A stretch of DNA of 64,000 nt from Flammulina velutipes. Its lineage: Eukaryota > Basidiomycota > Agaricomycetes > Agaricales > Physalacriaceae. The stretch is taken from assembly GCA_011800155.1 (NCBI GenBank), contig CM022370.1:2356001-2420000 (forward strand), in the 5' to 3' direction. A program made the translations under genes and the position numbers. Positions within the stretch are counted from its first letter, which is position 1, and the number at the start of each line of letters is the position of its first letter. The notes under the pieces were generated by a model that was not told the origin of the DNA, made no database searches, and saw only the letters and a list, made by a program, of their open reading frames with translations. Shown here in pieces: positions 1 through 11,700 of the stretch.

Positions 1-621
1 TACATCCATCGCATCGTCGTCTTTTCCTTGGTCTTTCTTGTCTTCTACGTCCTCTTCGACTTCCTCGACTTGCGGTCGTGGGAGTGGTCGATACAGCACA
101 AGGGCCTGTTGCGTTTCCAGGTTAGGGATGGGGGAAACAAGGCTTTGGGACCGTATGCGGTCGAGGAGCACGGGGGATATACATACAGGCGACGTCGCGT
201 CCTCCTCCTCCTCTTCGTCGGACGATTCGAGTTCGGTTACTACGATCCCTGCAGCCGAGTTAGCTCTCGGCGCATGAGAATGTAAAGGAGACCCACTGTC
301 TGGCTCGGGTTCATACCACGAGAACGACTTCATTTTCACTTCGGGTATCTCGACGACGGCGGTGGGTTGGATCATGGGTATGTCGTCTCTTGGGACGCCG
401 AGCTCAGAGATGGACGGTGTCGATGATGATGAACTGCCTCGAAAGCGCGAAGTGGAGGCTGAGGTGTTAGGGTTGTTGTTCGACAGAGAGAGGTTCGACA
501 TCGTCCGTTCGAGGTGGCTGAACCTCCGTCTTTTCGCGCGGTGAGATGTCGAGGAGGAGCCGGAGGATTCGTCGCTGGCGTCTGAGCTGGATGGTGTAGA
601 AGAGGCATGCTTGCGTTTCAT
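1..621 (-). CDS. Ser-rich acidic hypothetical protein (3' end outside window)
   Basis: An open frame of 207 codons runs from an ATG at 621 to the left edge without a stop, so the protein is cut by the window. It begins MKRKHASSTPSSSDASDESS and contains a basic KRRRF patch that could be a nuclear localisation signal. Long Ser runs, a conserved-looking stretch around VEIPEVKMKSFSWYEPEPDS, and an acidic run of SDEEEEED follow. No intron is needed to keep the frame open. I do not recognise a domain. The composition (Ser, Asp, Glu, Lys) suggests a disordered, phosphorylated nuclear protein, but that is inference. Confidence 0.6.
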   Translation of the reverse strand, partial: MKRKHASSTPSSSDASDESSGSSSTSHRAKRRRFSHLERTMSNLSLSNNNPNTSASTSRFRGSSSSSTPSISELGVPRDDIPMIQPTAVVEIPEVKMKSFSWYEPEPDSGSPLHSHAPRANSAAGIVVTELESSDEEEEEDATSPVCISPVLLDRIRSQSLVSPIPNLETQQALVLYRPLPRPQVEEVEEDVEDKKDQGKDDDAMDV

Positions 622-913
622 GGTGTGGTTGGAGAACCAGGGATGGCTGGCTGGCCAGGCAGATACGCAGCTCGACATTTGTTCGTTAAATAGTTCGAGA
701 CAAAGCTGCAAATCAACCTTTAAATCGCGGTGTACACTCACGTGACCATGATACGTTACTTGTCACGAACCCTCGCGAACATTCAGGAATATTCTCAGAT
801 GGAAGTGAAACGTCTTTTCAACTCCAGCTGAACATAGATTGCATGTATCATAGCATGGCGTACACACAGACCACAGCTCGTAATGTATAGAAAAATCCAC
901 CACAACAAGTGAT

Positions 914-1540
914 CTACTTCTTCTTGGACACACCAACGGTCTTACCGCGACGGCCTATCAATAATATCAGTACACGCCACACGCAGATCTCACAAATAAA
1001 CATACCAGTCGTCTTGGTGTGTTGACCACGCACACGCAGTCCCCAGTAATGCCTGAGACCACGGTGGGCACGGATCTTCTTCAGCCTCTCCAAATCATCA
1101 CGCAATTTTGAGTCAACACCGTTAGACAGAATCTGCGAGTGCTTTCCATCGACAATGTCCTTTTGCCTGTTCAGGAACCATGACGGGATCTTGAACTGGA
1201 GGGGGTTTTGGATGATGGTCACCAGGCGCTCGAGCTCGTCGGAGTTCAGGTCTCCGGCGCTACGTAGAGTTTTAGAATGTGGCGCATATTCCTGAAGTGA
1301 GAGGCGACGTACCGCTTGTTGAGATCCACATCAGCCTTCTTGCACACCAAGTTAGAGTATCGGCGTCCGACACCCTTGATCTCAGTCAGAGCGTACATGA
1401 TTTTACGCTTTCCGTCAACATTGGTGTTGAGGAGACGCAGAATGTGCTACAAGTCATAGATTTAGCGATGCGTTGTTGTGTGAGGAATGGGGATAACGCA
1501 CTTGGAATTGCTGGTGGGCTTCGGGAACGACGAGCGACAT
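914..1540 (-). CDS. RPS18: 40S ribosomal protein S18 (uS13)
   Basis: The protein is about 155 residues and is near-identical in pattern to eukaryotic S18/uS13, a small-subunit head protein that contacts the P-site tRNA and the inter-subunit bridge. I reconstruct four exons. The first encodes [13 protein letters not shown], the second [20 protein letters not shown] through ADVDLNKR, the third [20 protein letters not shown] through GQHTKTT, and the last [13 protein letters not shown]. The helix-two-turn-helix core and basic C-terminus are complete. Introns start GTGCGT, GTACGT and GTATGT. The ATG at 1538-1540 is chosen because its 13-residue first exon matches the family N-terminus. Confidence 0.95.
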
Positions 1541-1903
1541 GGTGTAGGATTGTCTGTTCGAAAATCAGTCATCGTTCATCCAAGTACATCCGCCGCCAAA
1601 ATTGTCCATCCAGCCCAAATTCCTTCGTTCTCCTTCGTTCGAGCGCGTGAATTCGTGGATATGGCGGATGGACAGCGATTGGACATGAAGGATGGCGCTC
1701 ACCTGGACGTACCCTCGAGGATTTTGCGCGGTCGCTGGTCGGATAACTTGAGTTTCTCTCTTGGTATCGGTATTTGCCGCTGTTGTCCATCAGACTTGAT
1801 TGATTGCGATTATTTGGCAGCGCCATCTGGGACTGTTCTTTCCAACATCTGAGAGGGCGGGCGAAGAAAACTCTATAGAATACATCGATATACAGAGAAA
1901 CAT
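1541..1903. other. Intergenic: RPS18 leader and promoter
   Basis: This is the space between the RPS18 start codon and the stop of alanyl-tRNA synthetase, both on the minus strand. It should hold the RPS18 promoter and leader. Short open frames occur here on both strands, but none shows a domain or a sensible exon structure. A GTACGT on the minus strand near 1712 could start a leader intron, which is common in ribosomal protein genes. I see no other feature. Confidence 0.4.
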
Positions 1904-4900
1904 TTAAATATATGACGACAGATACTCCTTAGCGATGGAAACAGCCTCCTCGATCCTCTCCAGATTTGTACCCACTCCTTGGCTAGACTCTTCTTTGCCA
2001 CCAGCCTACACCTCAAGTAAGTCTATGCAGCGTGATGAAGAGATCACAACTTACCTTCCCGCCCAATATTTCGCTAACCTTGGCAGCCCACTCCTTCGCG
2101 TCAGCTCCCTTCTCTCGTAATGAAGGCGGAACATTGTTGACATGAGCAACCTTGCCTGCTTCCTCGTCGACGCTGAAAATGTACACAGGCTTTCCGAGTT
2201 TGCGACCTTGAAGGACAACATTCTGCAGGATCTGATATTTCCGCCAATGCAGTTTAGCGAAATAACACAACGCTCAGGTAGATCGCTGACCTTTGCATTC
2301 CCCTTAACGTCCAAAATAGCAATGTACGACTTTTCATCACCCTTGAAGTGTTGCTGTATCTTGTCGACGGCCTCCTTGTTCAATGCACTCTCCTTCTCCT
2401 TCACCTGCTTATCGAAAGCTTTCCTCATGGCCCCAAGGCGATCCTTCAGCTCAACCTTCTTGATTGCGGAAATGTCGGCTTGACCAAGTTCCTACAGAGG
2501 ATGGGTGAGTACCAGCGAAGCGAGGGACACGACAGCACTTACAACTCCGAGCGCTTTCATACCAGCATCCTTCGCCTTGCCCTCAGCCGCCTCTAACAGA
2601 TCAAGTCTTGCCTTGAACTCCGCTGCAACGCGAGTCACTTCGTGCGCTTCATTACCAGTCACAGCAATGATGCGGCGAATGCCTTTGGCGATACCCGATT
2701 CCTCAAGGATGACAAAGTCCTTGATATCACCCGTTTTCGCGACGTGTCTAAGAAACCGGGGTCATTAAAAGCCATATAAGTTAAAAGAAAACTTACGTTC
2801 CACCACAAAACTCGACGCTCGTACTCCTCCATTTGGGATTCTCGAGGTCCTTCGCAATCTCGTCAACATCAAACTCCAAGGTGACCAGCCTAACGGGATC
2901 TGGGTACTTCTCGCCAAAGACTGCGCGCAGACCCGGGATCTTGTACGCAGCGGGAAGTGATATATCCTTGCTGTAGACCTTGACGTTCTTCTTGATCCAA
3001 TCTTTCGATATCGTTTCAATCTTCTCCAGCTCTGCCGTAGTGATTGCTGATTTATGAGAGAAATCGAATCGAAGTTTTGTAGGCGCAACCAGAGATCCCT
3101 TCTGGTCGATATGGTCACCCAAGACCTCCCGGAGACCGAAGTTGAGAATATGGGTTCCAGTGTGGTTGTTTCTGAGAGGCCAACGACGGAGCTGTAAGAA
3201 TCGAGGTTAGAAATCTTCGTGGTTTCAAAGAAGTCGAAAAGTCATTGTACCTCGTCATAGGACGACACGACGTTGTCGCCGACCTTCAACTGCCCGTACT
3301 TCAGTCGTCCAGTGTGGAGAACATAGCCACTGTACACTTGGACGTCAGATACGTCGAAGTGCGCAACACCATCAATAACGATGCTTCCAGCATCAGCTTC
3401 CTGTCCGCCAGACTCGGCATAAAAACTGGTCTTGTCCAGTAGGATGCCAAAGCTGGTACCCTCCGGTATCTCTGACGTTGATTTCGGGAAGTTCTTATCG
3501 TAGTAGATGGCGATAACAGATGCGTCGATGTTACCCGTGTCTAGCAACGAATTAGTTTAGGGAAGACAATCACTTTTGAGAGAAAAGATAACCACGTACT
3601 GAATTTGGCGGAATCGTCGGTTTCTGGTGTTCCCGTTTTCTTGAGAGTGGACAAGTCGTGCACATCGAGTTTCACGATATCGGTATTGCCCGTCTTGCCT
3701 TGCGCACGACTGGCTTCCTTTGATTGCGCTTGGGCCTCAACGAACTCCTTGTCATTGATACCAAGGCCAATCTCTTCCGCCATCAGGCGAGTCAAGTCTT
3801 CCGGGAAACCAAAGGTGTCGTACAGCCGCCATACGTCTTTTCCATTGAGCTCCTTCAGGCCTTGTTCCTGTGCACGAGCAGCGTATTGCTCGAACAACTT
3901 CTCGCCGCGATCAAGAGTACGGGAAAACGATTCCTCTTCCTCGTCTAGTATCTCTTTGATTTCATCGACACGCTTCGTCAATTCGGGGAAGGCGTGTCCC
4001 TATTTGTCGCGTAAGGATAGACGATTTCTTGAATGTGTACAATGAACCCACCATAGTTTCGACGACAACAGGCATCAGAGAGGAGAAGAATGATCCAATG
4101 GTGACTCCCAGCTTCTTGCGGGCGAAACGGGCACCTCGACGGAGAATCCGTCGTAGGACATATCCTCGGCCAATATTGTTTGGAACGCCGCCATCGCTGA
4201 GCGCAAAGGTGAGCGTCCTAACGTGATCAGCAACCACTCGGTAGGCCGTGTCGATACCGTCTTTATCCTCTGCTCCAAATCTACCTTCATATGGACGTAC
4301 ACCTGTGATTTCCTGTACTCGGGCAAATATAGGCGTGAAGACATCTGTGTCGTAGTTGGAAAGCTTGTCCTGAACGACAGAGACGAGACGTTCGAATCCC
4401 ATTCCAGTGTCAACATGCTTCGAAGGTAGAGATTTCAGAGATCCATCGTCTTCGCGGTTGAATTGGATGAACACGTTATTCCATATCTCGAGCACATTCG
4501 GGTCGTCTTGATTGACAAGGTGAGCTGCATTTCGACCTCCAATGCGGTCATAGTGTATTTCACTGGAAGAGTGGTTAGCTGTGCCATTGCGGATATGGAT
4601 GTACTAACCTGCAAGGACCACAAGGACCAGTTGCTCCCATTTCTGTAGCAAAATCAATATAAGAAAGTCGATAAAACGAGGAAACATACCCCAGAAGTTA
4701 TCTTTCGCATTTCCAGGAATGATATGATCTTCCGCGACACCTTGGTCAAGCCAGAACTGCTTAGCTTCGAGGTCGGGTTCAAGTCCATTCTTGGGATCTC
4801 CTTCGAAGTAGCTAACATATAGCCTGTCTTTTGGAAGCTTGAAAACTTCAGTCAAGAGTTCCCATGAGTACGCGATGGCTTCTTTCTAGGTCGAATAAGC

Positions 4901-5516
4901 AGAGGGCGATGGAATGCAAACGGAGGAGGTACTTTGAAATAATCTCCAAATGACCAATTTCCTAGCATTTCAAAGAAGGTGTGGTGGTAGGAGTCTTTTC
5001 CGACGTCTTCAAGATCTATCGGAGGCTGTGAGGAAGGTACTGGAGCGAAGAGTGTGGCGCGAACCGTTATGTTTGCCTCCTGCGCGAATACACTAGAGGA
5101 TGGTTACAACATGGTATGATCTGGGAGGCTGTACTTACCTTTTGAGAGTTGTAGGCGCGCTTTAGCTTTGCCATATCAGAATGAGGGTCTACTGTGCCCA
5201 AGAAGATAGATTTATACTGCACTTAACCATTAGCGCCGCGAGTAGTGACACGCAAATCACTTGCCTGGTTCATTCCTGCATTGGCAAAGAGCAATGTGGG
5301 ATCCTCGAATGGAATTGTGGGCGACGATGCGACAAAGGTATGGTCTTTCGAGCGGAAGAAGTTGAAGTACTCTTCGCGGACTCTGGCTGCAGACCATGGG
5401 CCATTTGGAGTAGTCGTCGACATTAGCCTCGTCGTCGTTGTCGTCGGCAGCTTGCAGATACGGCAGGGATGGTGGACGTTGAATCTGAAGATGCGAATCG
5501 ATGAACGGAGTGACAT
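1904..5516 (-). CDS. ALA1: Alanyl-tRNA synthetase, probably cytosolic and mitochondrial forms
   Basis: This class II synthetase charges tRNA-Ala. The order of segments fits the family: a catalytic core ([20 protein letters not shown], then [19 protein letters not shown]), a tRNA-binding domain, an editing domain with the HxxxH zinc site ([18 protein letters not shown]) and the distal cysteine motif SVEFCGGTH, and a C-Ala domain. The last exon ends [15 protein letters not shown]. The gene has many short introns; total length is about 1,000 residues, as usual. The first Met gives an N-terminus rich in Arg, Ser and hydrophobics and free of acidic residues (a mitochondrial presequence), while Met32 ([10 protein letters not shown]) would give the cytosolic enzyme. 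It faces the bL34m gene across 73 bases. Confidence 0.93.
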
Positions 5517-5589
5517 TGACTCGGAGGTATCACGTGGGAGAAGGAAGAAGAGGGGGGTTAGGGTTGCAACGAGTTTTCTTTAGACCACC
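5517..5589. promoter_or_regulatory. Bidirectional promoter, ALA1 / bL34m
   Basis: Only 73 bases separate the start codons of alanyl-tRNA synthetase (minus) and mitochondrial ribosomal protein bL34m (plus). Both genes must therefore be driven from this gap and from overlapping 5' ends. The stretch contains a TCACGTGGG E-box-like palindrome (CACGTG near 5531) followed by a purine-rich GGAAGAAGAGG segment. I see no TATA box. The role of the CACGTG is inference. Confidence 0.55.
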
Positions 5590-5928
5590 ATGCCTCGTTT
5601 GCCGACTGCCTTGCTCCAGGCAATACTCAGACCGCCAACTCTGGCGCGCGCTCTGCCGTTGGCCCGTCGCGCCTTTGCGCCACCAACAATCCCCAACTTT
5701 GCGCCAACGTCCTTCTTGTCTTCGCTCTTGTCCCCCACCATTCTACCCCCATCATCTATCCTTGGCTCTATACAGCAGCTCAGATTCAGGACTTTCGGAA
5801 CAGAATATCAGCCGTCACAGAGGAAACGCAAGCGCAGACACGGTTTTCTCGCGCGTCTGAAGAGTAGGACGGGCAGGAAGATACTGGAACGGCGCAAGGC
5901 TAAGGGCCGCAAATACCTTTCTCATTGA
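5590..5928 (+). CDS. MRPL34: Mitochondrial large-subunit ribosomal protein bL34m
   Basis: A single-exon gene of 112 residues. The N-terminal 65 residues are rich in Arg, Ala, Leu, Pro and Ser with no acidic residues, as expected of a mitochondrial targeting sequence. The C-terminal 45 residues carry the bL34 signature: [20 protein letters not shown], then [19 protein letters not shown]. bL34 binds 23S-type rRNA in the large subunit. Its neighbour across the shared promoter also has a mitochondrial job, so co-regulation is plausible. Confidence 0.93.
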   Translation: MPRLPTALLQAILRPPTLARALPLARRAFAPPTIPNFAPTSFLSSLLSPTILPPSSILGSIQQLRFRTFGTEYQPSQRKRKRRHGFLARLKSRTGRKILERRKAKGRKYLSH

Positions 5929-6081
5929 ATGACTCAGTGCGTACCGCTTTCCTTATCATTTGAACCTACACCAAAATTCAACCAGATTTATCTATCCATA
6001 ATAAAGATATCGTTCAATGGACCACATGAGCACTAAATAAGTCGTAAAGCCTGGACGTCCCTCTCTAGCGCAATAAATAAA

Positions 6082-8500
6082 TCACTTCGACAATGCATTC
6101 TCTCCTCCACCGAATAGAAAAGTGGCCGAATCCTTCGTTGCCATCTTTTTGCTCTCCAAATCCAAAACGGGGACGGGCGCACCGAAATTTGTCGTGTCGT
6201 TAATACCCCGGTTGAGGTACGAAGCAGGCGGCGACAAAGGTGACGATGGCGTGAACATGAAGCCCTGCTCAATAGATGCAAGCAGAGATGTGATGGGCGT
6301 CTTCTCCAACAACTTCATCTCCCATGCTTTTCTCTCTGCGTCAGCGCTAGGCGTCATAGGCCGTGGCGAGGCAGCAGCAATCATAATCTGAATGTTGTTT
6401 GCTTGCTCTGCACTGACCGTAACCTCCTTATCTTGCTCCCCTTCATCCTTGGGCGCTTCTCCAAGAGTCTCAACCTCGACACTTTCCGTAACCACGACGG
6501 GTTCCGACGACTCCACTTCTTCAGAAGCCTGCACCTCTGGCACCGATTCGACTGGGCTCGACGCAGGGCGTTCGTCGCTCTCCGCGGGAGAGTCAGCGGT
6601 AGCAGAACTAGACGCAGGTGTCGGAACCCGGCTCTCAGGTTTCGAGCGAACGCTTTCGACGCGACTGGTAGGCCTTGAGCGAACACTTTCCACGCGACTG
6701 GCTGGTCTTATGCTCTCGACTCGACTAACTGGCCTTGTGCTCTCGACGCGACTAACGGGCCGTGTACTCTCGACGCGGCTGACGGGTCTTGAGCGACTGC
6801 TCTCCACTCGACTCTCCGGTCTTGGGCGAACAACCTTCTTGGGCTCCGGTTTCTTCGCCCCAGAACCCCACAAGGGTTTGGAGGGTGCTTTCTCCACCCG
6901 CTTGGTCGCTCCCGCCTTAGTAGCAGCTGACTCGGATTTCTTCCCGGCGAGTTCAGGAGCAGACTTGCTGGGGATGAAGCTGCCAGCGGCAGCTGGGCGA
7001 GGTCGACTAGTGGGCTTGGTGGTAGTAGAGCTTGAGTTGACTTTCTCGGGTCGTGTCTTCGCAATAACTGGCTTCGCAGGAACCACTTTGGGCTTGGGTT
7101 CCGGCCTCTTGCCCAGCTGCGGGGGCTCGGGCTTTTGGCCAAAGAGACTTCGCGTGCGAGTATGTTCGGGCACAGCGCGCACGAGATTCGGGTGGGCAGG
7201 ATGGGATTTCGTGTTGTCCACTTTGTCATCCGCATCTGCACCAGTCGGGAATGAAATGCCTGTCGGAGAAGGTGGCTTTGGCGCTCGGATGGGCGGTCTC
7301 TGGGGCGCGCTGGAAGTCGTAGATGTGGGTTTGGGATCTGGTCGCTCGATACGCATCGGTGGTCTGGACGGAGCAGTGGTACCTCTATCCACATTGCGGA
7401 GATTGGACAGAGACGCGGTAACGCTTTTGGCGGGTAGTGTGGGACGGACGGGAAGAGAGGGAGGTGGCATGGCCTTGGTGGAATTTGAAGATGATATCGG
7501 TTTGGGAGGTCTAGAAGCAGGATCCCGTGTTGGTGGACGCGTAGTTGGCAAAGCGGAAGATGCGGATTTTGTCAACACGCGCGCTGGGTTGCTGGTGGTT
7601 GAAGACGCGAGAGTGGGTGCCATGCTTTTGACTGCCGATGTTGAAGCAGCTAGGACCTTTTTCTGTAAGGGGATGGCTGCTGCTGCTGGTCGGTTGTTGT
7701 TCGTTACATTGAGATACTTTTTAATTGTGGGTGTTAGCGGGGCTGTAAAGCTGTGGATATGATGAGCAACGGGCGACAAGAGATTGGAAGAACACACACC
7801 TGTCCACTCTGTGAGGTAACAACAACTTGTACGCTTCAAAGATCTTTTTGCCCAACTTCCTCACATCTGCGTTGGCATCCCTTGAAGTCGCCTTGACTAA
7901 GGTTTCAATGTCCTTCGCCCTGGATTCCTTTTCCAAGTCTGGGGGATTGAAGCAGTTCAAACAAGCGAGGGCCCCTTCGGCCGCGACAATGCGAAGCGAT
8001 GCTGACTTGTCTTTAATAGACTGCACAAATAGTGGGAGAATGGCGGGGAGCTGGGTAGTTTCGATAATGGATAGGATGCAGGCGCGAGTGCGGCTGATGA
8101 CCACCTTGTTTGGCCTGGCGCATAAGGACAAAAGGACGGGGAAGAACGTGTTCAAAAAAGGTTCGAATGCCCTCCCGAGGCCGGCGACGAGTTCTGATAC
8201 AAAGTCGACTGCAATTCCCGATAGTCGAGTGCGCTCCGATCTCATGGCGCTGGTGATAGGATTGGACAGTGGGCGTAGGCCAGCGATGAGGGCATCGGGA
8301 TAGTCGCAAGCACCGTTTTTGCAGAGCGTTGTGAGCTGGACGATGGCAGAGGATATTCTATCCCATGTATCTTCGGTTTCGGCGAGACATAGGTGCGTGT
8401 TGAGAGCATGGATGTGGTAGTTGACGTCGTGAGCAGAGGAGCACTGTTCAAATTTAGCATTGGATTGAAGATGGTAGAGGGAACTGACCTTGAGCGCCAT
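6082..8500 (-). CDS. CLASP-type microtubule-associated protein (CLASP_N plus disordered tail)
   Basis: I reconstruct three exons. A tiny first exon encodes MALK, the second the folded region (from CSSAHDVNYHIHALNTHL to KLLLPHRVD), and the third a long Pro/Ser/Arg-rich tail. The folded part of about 210 residues reads as HEAT/TOG-like helices, with SNPITSAMRSERTRLSGIAV, then GLGRAFEPFLNTFFPVLLSL, and matches the CLASP N-terminal domain, which binds tubulin and promotes microtubule rescue. The tail of about 540 residues holds basic SxIP-poor sequence, a tandem repeat and an acidic segment. The protein, about 750 residues, is shorter than classical CLASPs, which have several TOG domains. The upstream neighbour on the same strand is also a microtubule gene (dynein tail). 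Confidence 0.75.
6631..6830 (-). repeat. Coding tandem repeat, SRPVSRVEST-type
   Basis: Inside the tail of the CLASP-type gene, a unit of about 8-11 residues (SRPVSRVEST and variants such as RPASRVESVRS and RPTSRVESVRS) recurs roughly seven times. At DNA level the units are imperfect copies of a 24-33 base minisatellite (ACTCGACTAACTGGCC-like on the plus strand). The repeats keep Arg, Ser and Glu in register. Such Ser/Arg arrays often bind microtubule acidic tails or are phosphorylated; that is inference. Confidence 0.75.
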
Positions 8501-8789
8501 TAGCAAAAAATGGTAGATAGTGAAAGTAGCAGGGCAAGAGAGCGACTCGGCTATATAAATCAGTCGGCCTCGCAAGTGACCAACAATGGCTCACGTGCGC
8601 GCGTCGTCACACGATTGTTCGTCACACTAGCTTCGCGGCGGACGATTGTTCAAATTTCAGATTCAAATTATTTGCATTATATAGGTCGTCAAATTAGAAT
8701 CCACAGAAGGTACAATGGGAACCAACATAAGTAAGATGCATGAAAACCAAGGGAATGTGTGAGTGATATGCGAATAAGGAAAAGAGCGA

Positions 8790-11700
8790 CTAAAATCTTC
8801 GAAGGCTCGGTCCACCACCAACGATGCCCTCTATTGAATGATGCTCCAAATCATTCCGTGCCTTCAGAATCGATGCATGCATCTCCCGCATTACAATGCC
8901 CAACTTGGCACCGAATCTGTTCAGGATATCCTTCTGCCACGAATCGTACTTGGCGTTGACACGCGACTGTACTTGTTCGTAGTCCACAACACACGCCCCA
9001 AAAGATTTTTGCGTGTCCGAGGTGTCAAATGTCGAACGAGCCTTCTTGATCTCCGTGAGAAGCTGCTGCCAGTGCGCAAGGGAGTCACCGAGCTTGTTAA
9101 AAACATACTCGGCTTCCAGATCCCAAAGAGATTGGAATTGAAGCCACTTCGCGACGTATTCCTTCAGCTGCTGGACTTTCGCTTCGATGAGCATGAATGG
9201 TCTTTGGAGTGACTCGGAATCAAGTTGCGTCAACTGCCAGACAATGAGTATCTAACGCGCCAGCAGAAGACAACAATCACGGACCAAAGACGTATATGTC
9301 ACTTCACCGAAAACGGTGCTCTGCATTTGCAAACCAATCTCGTAACGAGAGCTCTGTATCCTTCGTAGGCGACAGACAACACCTGGTATACACCATCAAC
9401 CAACGAAAACAACTGAGCATGAAAATGTATACCTAGCCATTCATGCAATTGATGTACCCACGACGCTCTTGCGTGCTCGATCGGTGGGTCCAAGAAGATA
9501 ACCTGATTCTGTATGCGAATCTCGTGAACGAGGGGTTTGAGCGTCATGTTACCCTCGAGGAACTAGAGGATTGGAATCAATAAAGGGATATAAGCGGTAG
9601 GATGTTTTCGTTCACCTTCTCTTCTTTCATCCGTTTGTCACCTCTCCGTTTGTTCATGATGTCCCTCATGGGCATGTCCCGTCTCATGTCGCCATCATCA
9701 GTCTTGTCGAACTCTTGACACCAGACTTGAATGACTTGTTTAAGCCGCTGTAGGAGAATCGCTTCGATTGACTTGTCAAGTTCGGACACCCAGTGTTCCA
9801 GGTTTGCGTATCCTTCAAGATTCAGTCGATCGATCTGAGAGGTAAAAAGTAAGAACACAGCTAGCAAAACAGAGGTGTTTACTTACAGCAGCTTGGATCT
9901 TGCTTAGTAACTCGGTGAAGGCCACGAAGGTATACGAACAAGTGCCCAAGTCCTCAATGGCACGCTGGATGTCTTTGTAGAGGTCGATTACATTATTTGT
10001 CTTGTCCTTAAATCGGATGTTAGATACACCCGCAGTGAAATACACCTACACACCTGGAGAACGGAAACGATGCTGGCAAACTCCCGCACGAACTGGATAT
10101 GACGGTTGTCCCGGCCATCGGCGCCTGCTACATATCTTCCAGTGTCGTACTGGTTGACGAAGTAGTCCCAACGAATGTTCATGCCTGTTTGAGCTTAGTA
10201 CATGTACATGACGAGTTCAATGGCGACAAAACTGACCTTTCGTGATCATCCTTTGCGACTCGTTCCGGTATTCCGCAACCAGCCATTCGATGCCCTTGTT
10301 GTTCTCGACAAGGTCCAAGGTCTGTCCATATGTCCTAACTGTCTCCATTAGACTGACAGCGTGTGGATAGACCCTTTTCGCATCCTTGGCCATGTTCGTA
10401 ATGGCGTGCGGCACTTGGAAATTCAACCAAAGCAAGTTGCGGACCTCCTTGAATAGCGTTATAATCTGGGGATCAAAGTTGACTGCCAGCTGGAATCCTC
10501 CGCCCCGTAGCCGAACGATTTCGAACAGCCGTCCGTCGACTCCCATGTTGCGTCGATTGATATCGTGAAGCCATGCCTCGTACACAGGACGAGTATCCAA
10601 CTTCTTCCGGAAAGCGTTGCTCTCCGTCTGTAGTTTCTGACCTTCAGCGTAGAGTTCCCAACCTTTACCCAACACATCCTCGACGCGTTTCATATAGGTT
10701 AGAAGTTGTCGGTCTATTTGGCGAGCCCATATGATGGCGCCTGCTATTGGTGGAAGATCGCGCATTTGTGACATGTGATAAGCTTCTGAATATCGATATT
10801 GCGTTTTGAACTGAAAACTCATAAGCGAGAGGGTCTAATAATATCTGGGAAGCGCAAACCTTGTCATGAAGATGTTTGATATCTTCTTTCACTGAATCGA
10901 TGAGCTGTGTTTGATATTCTTGGATAGCGCCACGAATCTAGGGTAAGGTAAGTTATGAGTTCCACATCTTGTTCCAAGCGGACTTGCCTTTGGTCGAACA
11001 AATAGGGCATTGAATTTGGAGAAGACGCGGAACATTTCATTGGCATTGCGAGCGGTACCCAATTTGTCGCGTAAGCGAGCGATGATTTGGTTCTCCACCC
11101 TTGACACCCGTTCATTGTACGCGTTTTCGGCAGCTACCCAGATTTCTGTTCCCTCTATAGCGCAAGATGAGATGAAATTGGGTCGATAGTGTTTGAGTAC
11201 GCACCAGTTGAGACATCTAGGACGTCAATCCTCTTGACTACTTCATAAGCCTCCTTGACTTCCTCCTCCATATCCATTCCGCCAACCTCCATCCCCACAG
11301 ATCCAAGACCTTTGGTGGGGCCAGTCATGACCGCTAACTGCTCGTGTTGCTTTCTCCAATCTCGAAGGTATCGCGTCCGTTCCTGCAGTTTCGCATGCGC
11401 CGGCACCACTTTGATAGGAATGAACCTCTCCGCACGCTTCCTCGTCACCTCACGAGCCACATTCGTAAACTCCTTCATCAAGTCATCCCAGGTTCTGAAG
11501 ATATTTTGAGTCTGGGAGAGAAGACGGTCGAACGTTTCGTAAGGAGTGTAGGGAAGGCGATGTGATGTTAAAATCCGTAAAAGTTGGTCGTTGAAATCTC
11601 GTGAAATGGCTTCGACGAGGGGAAGGGCACGGCGGATGGGGTATGGAGAGAGTCGGAGCTTCCTATTTATGTGGCCGAAAATGAGTACAAGGGATTCCTG

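Noticed and set aside
1569..1826. 85-codon minus-strand frame upstream of RPS18
   Set aside because: It covers the probable RPS18 leader, has no domain, and is better explained as 5' untranslated sequence.
6392..7762. 456-codon plus-strand open frame
   Set aside because: It lies opposite the tail of the CLASP-type gene. Its Ser/Thr/Leu/Gly-rich product is the antisense image of Pro/Ser/Arg repeats, with no domain.
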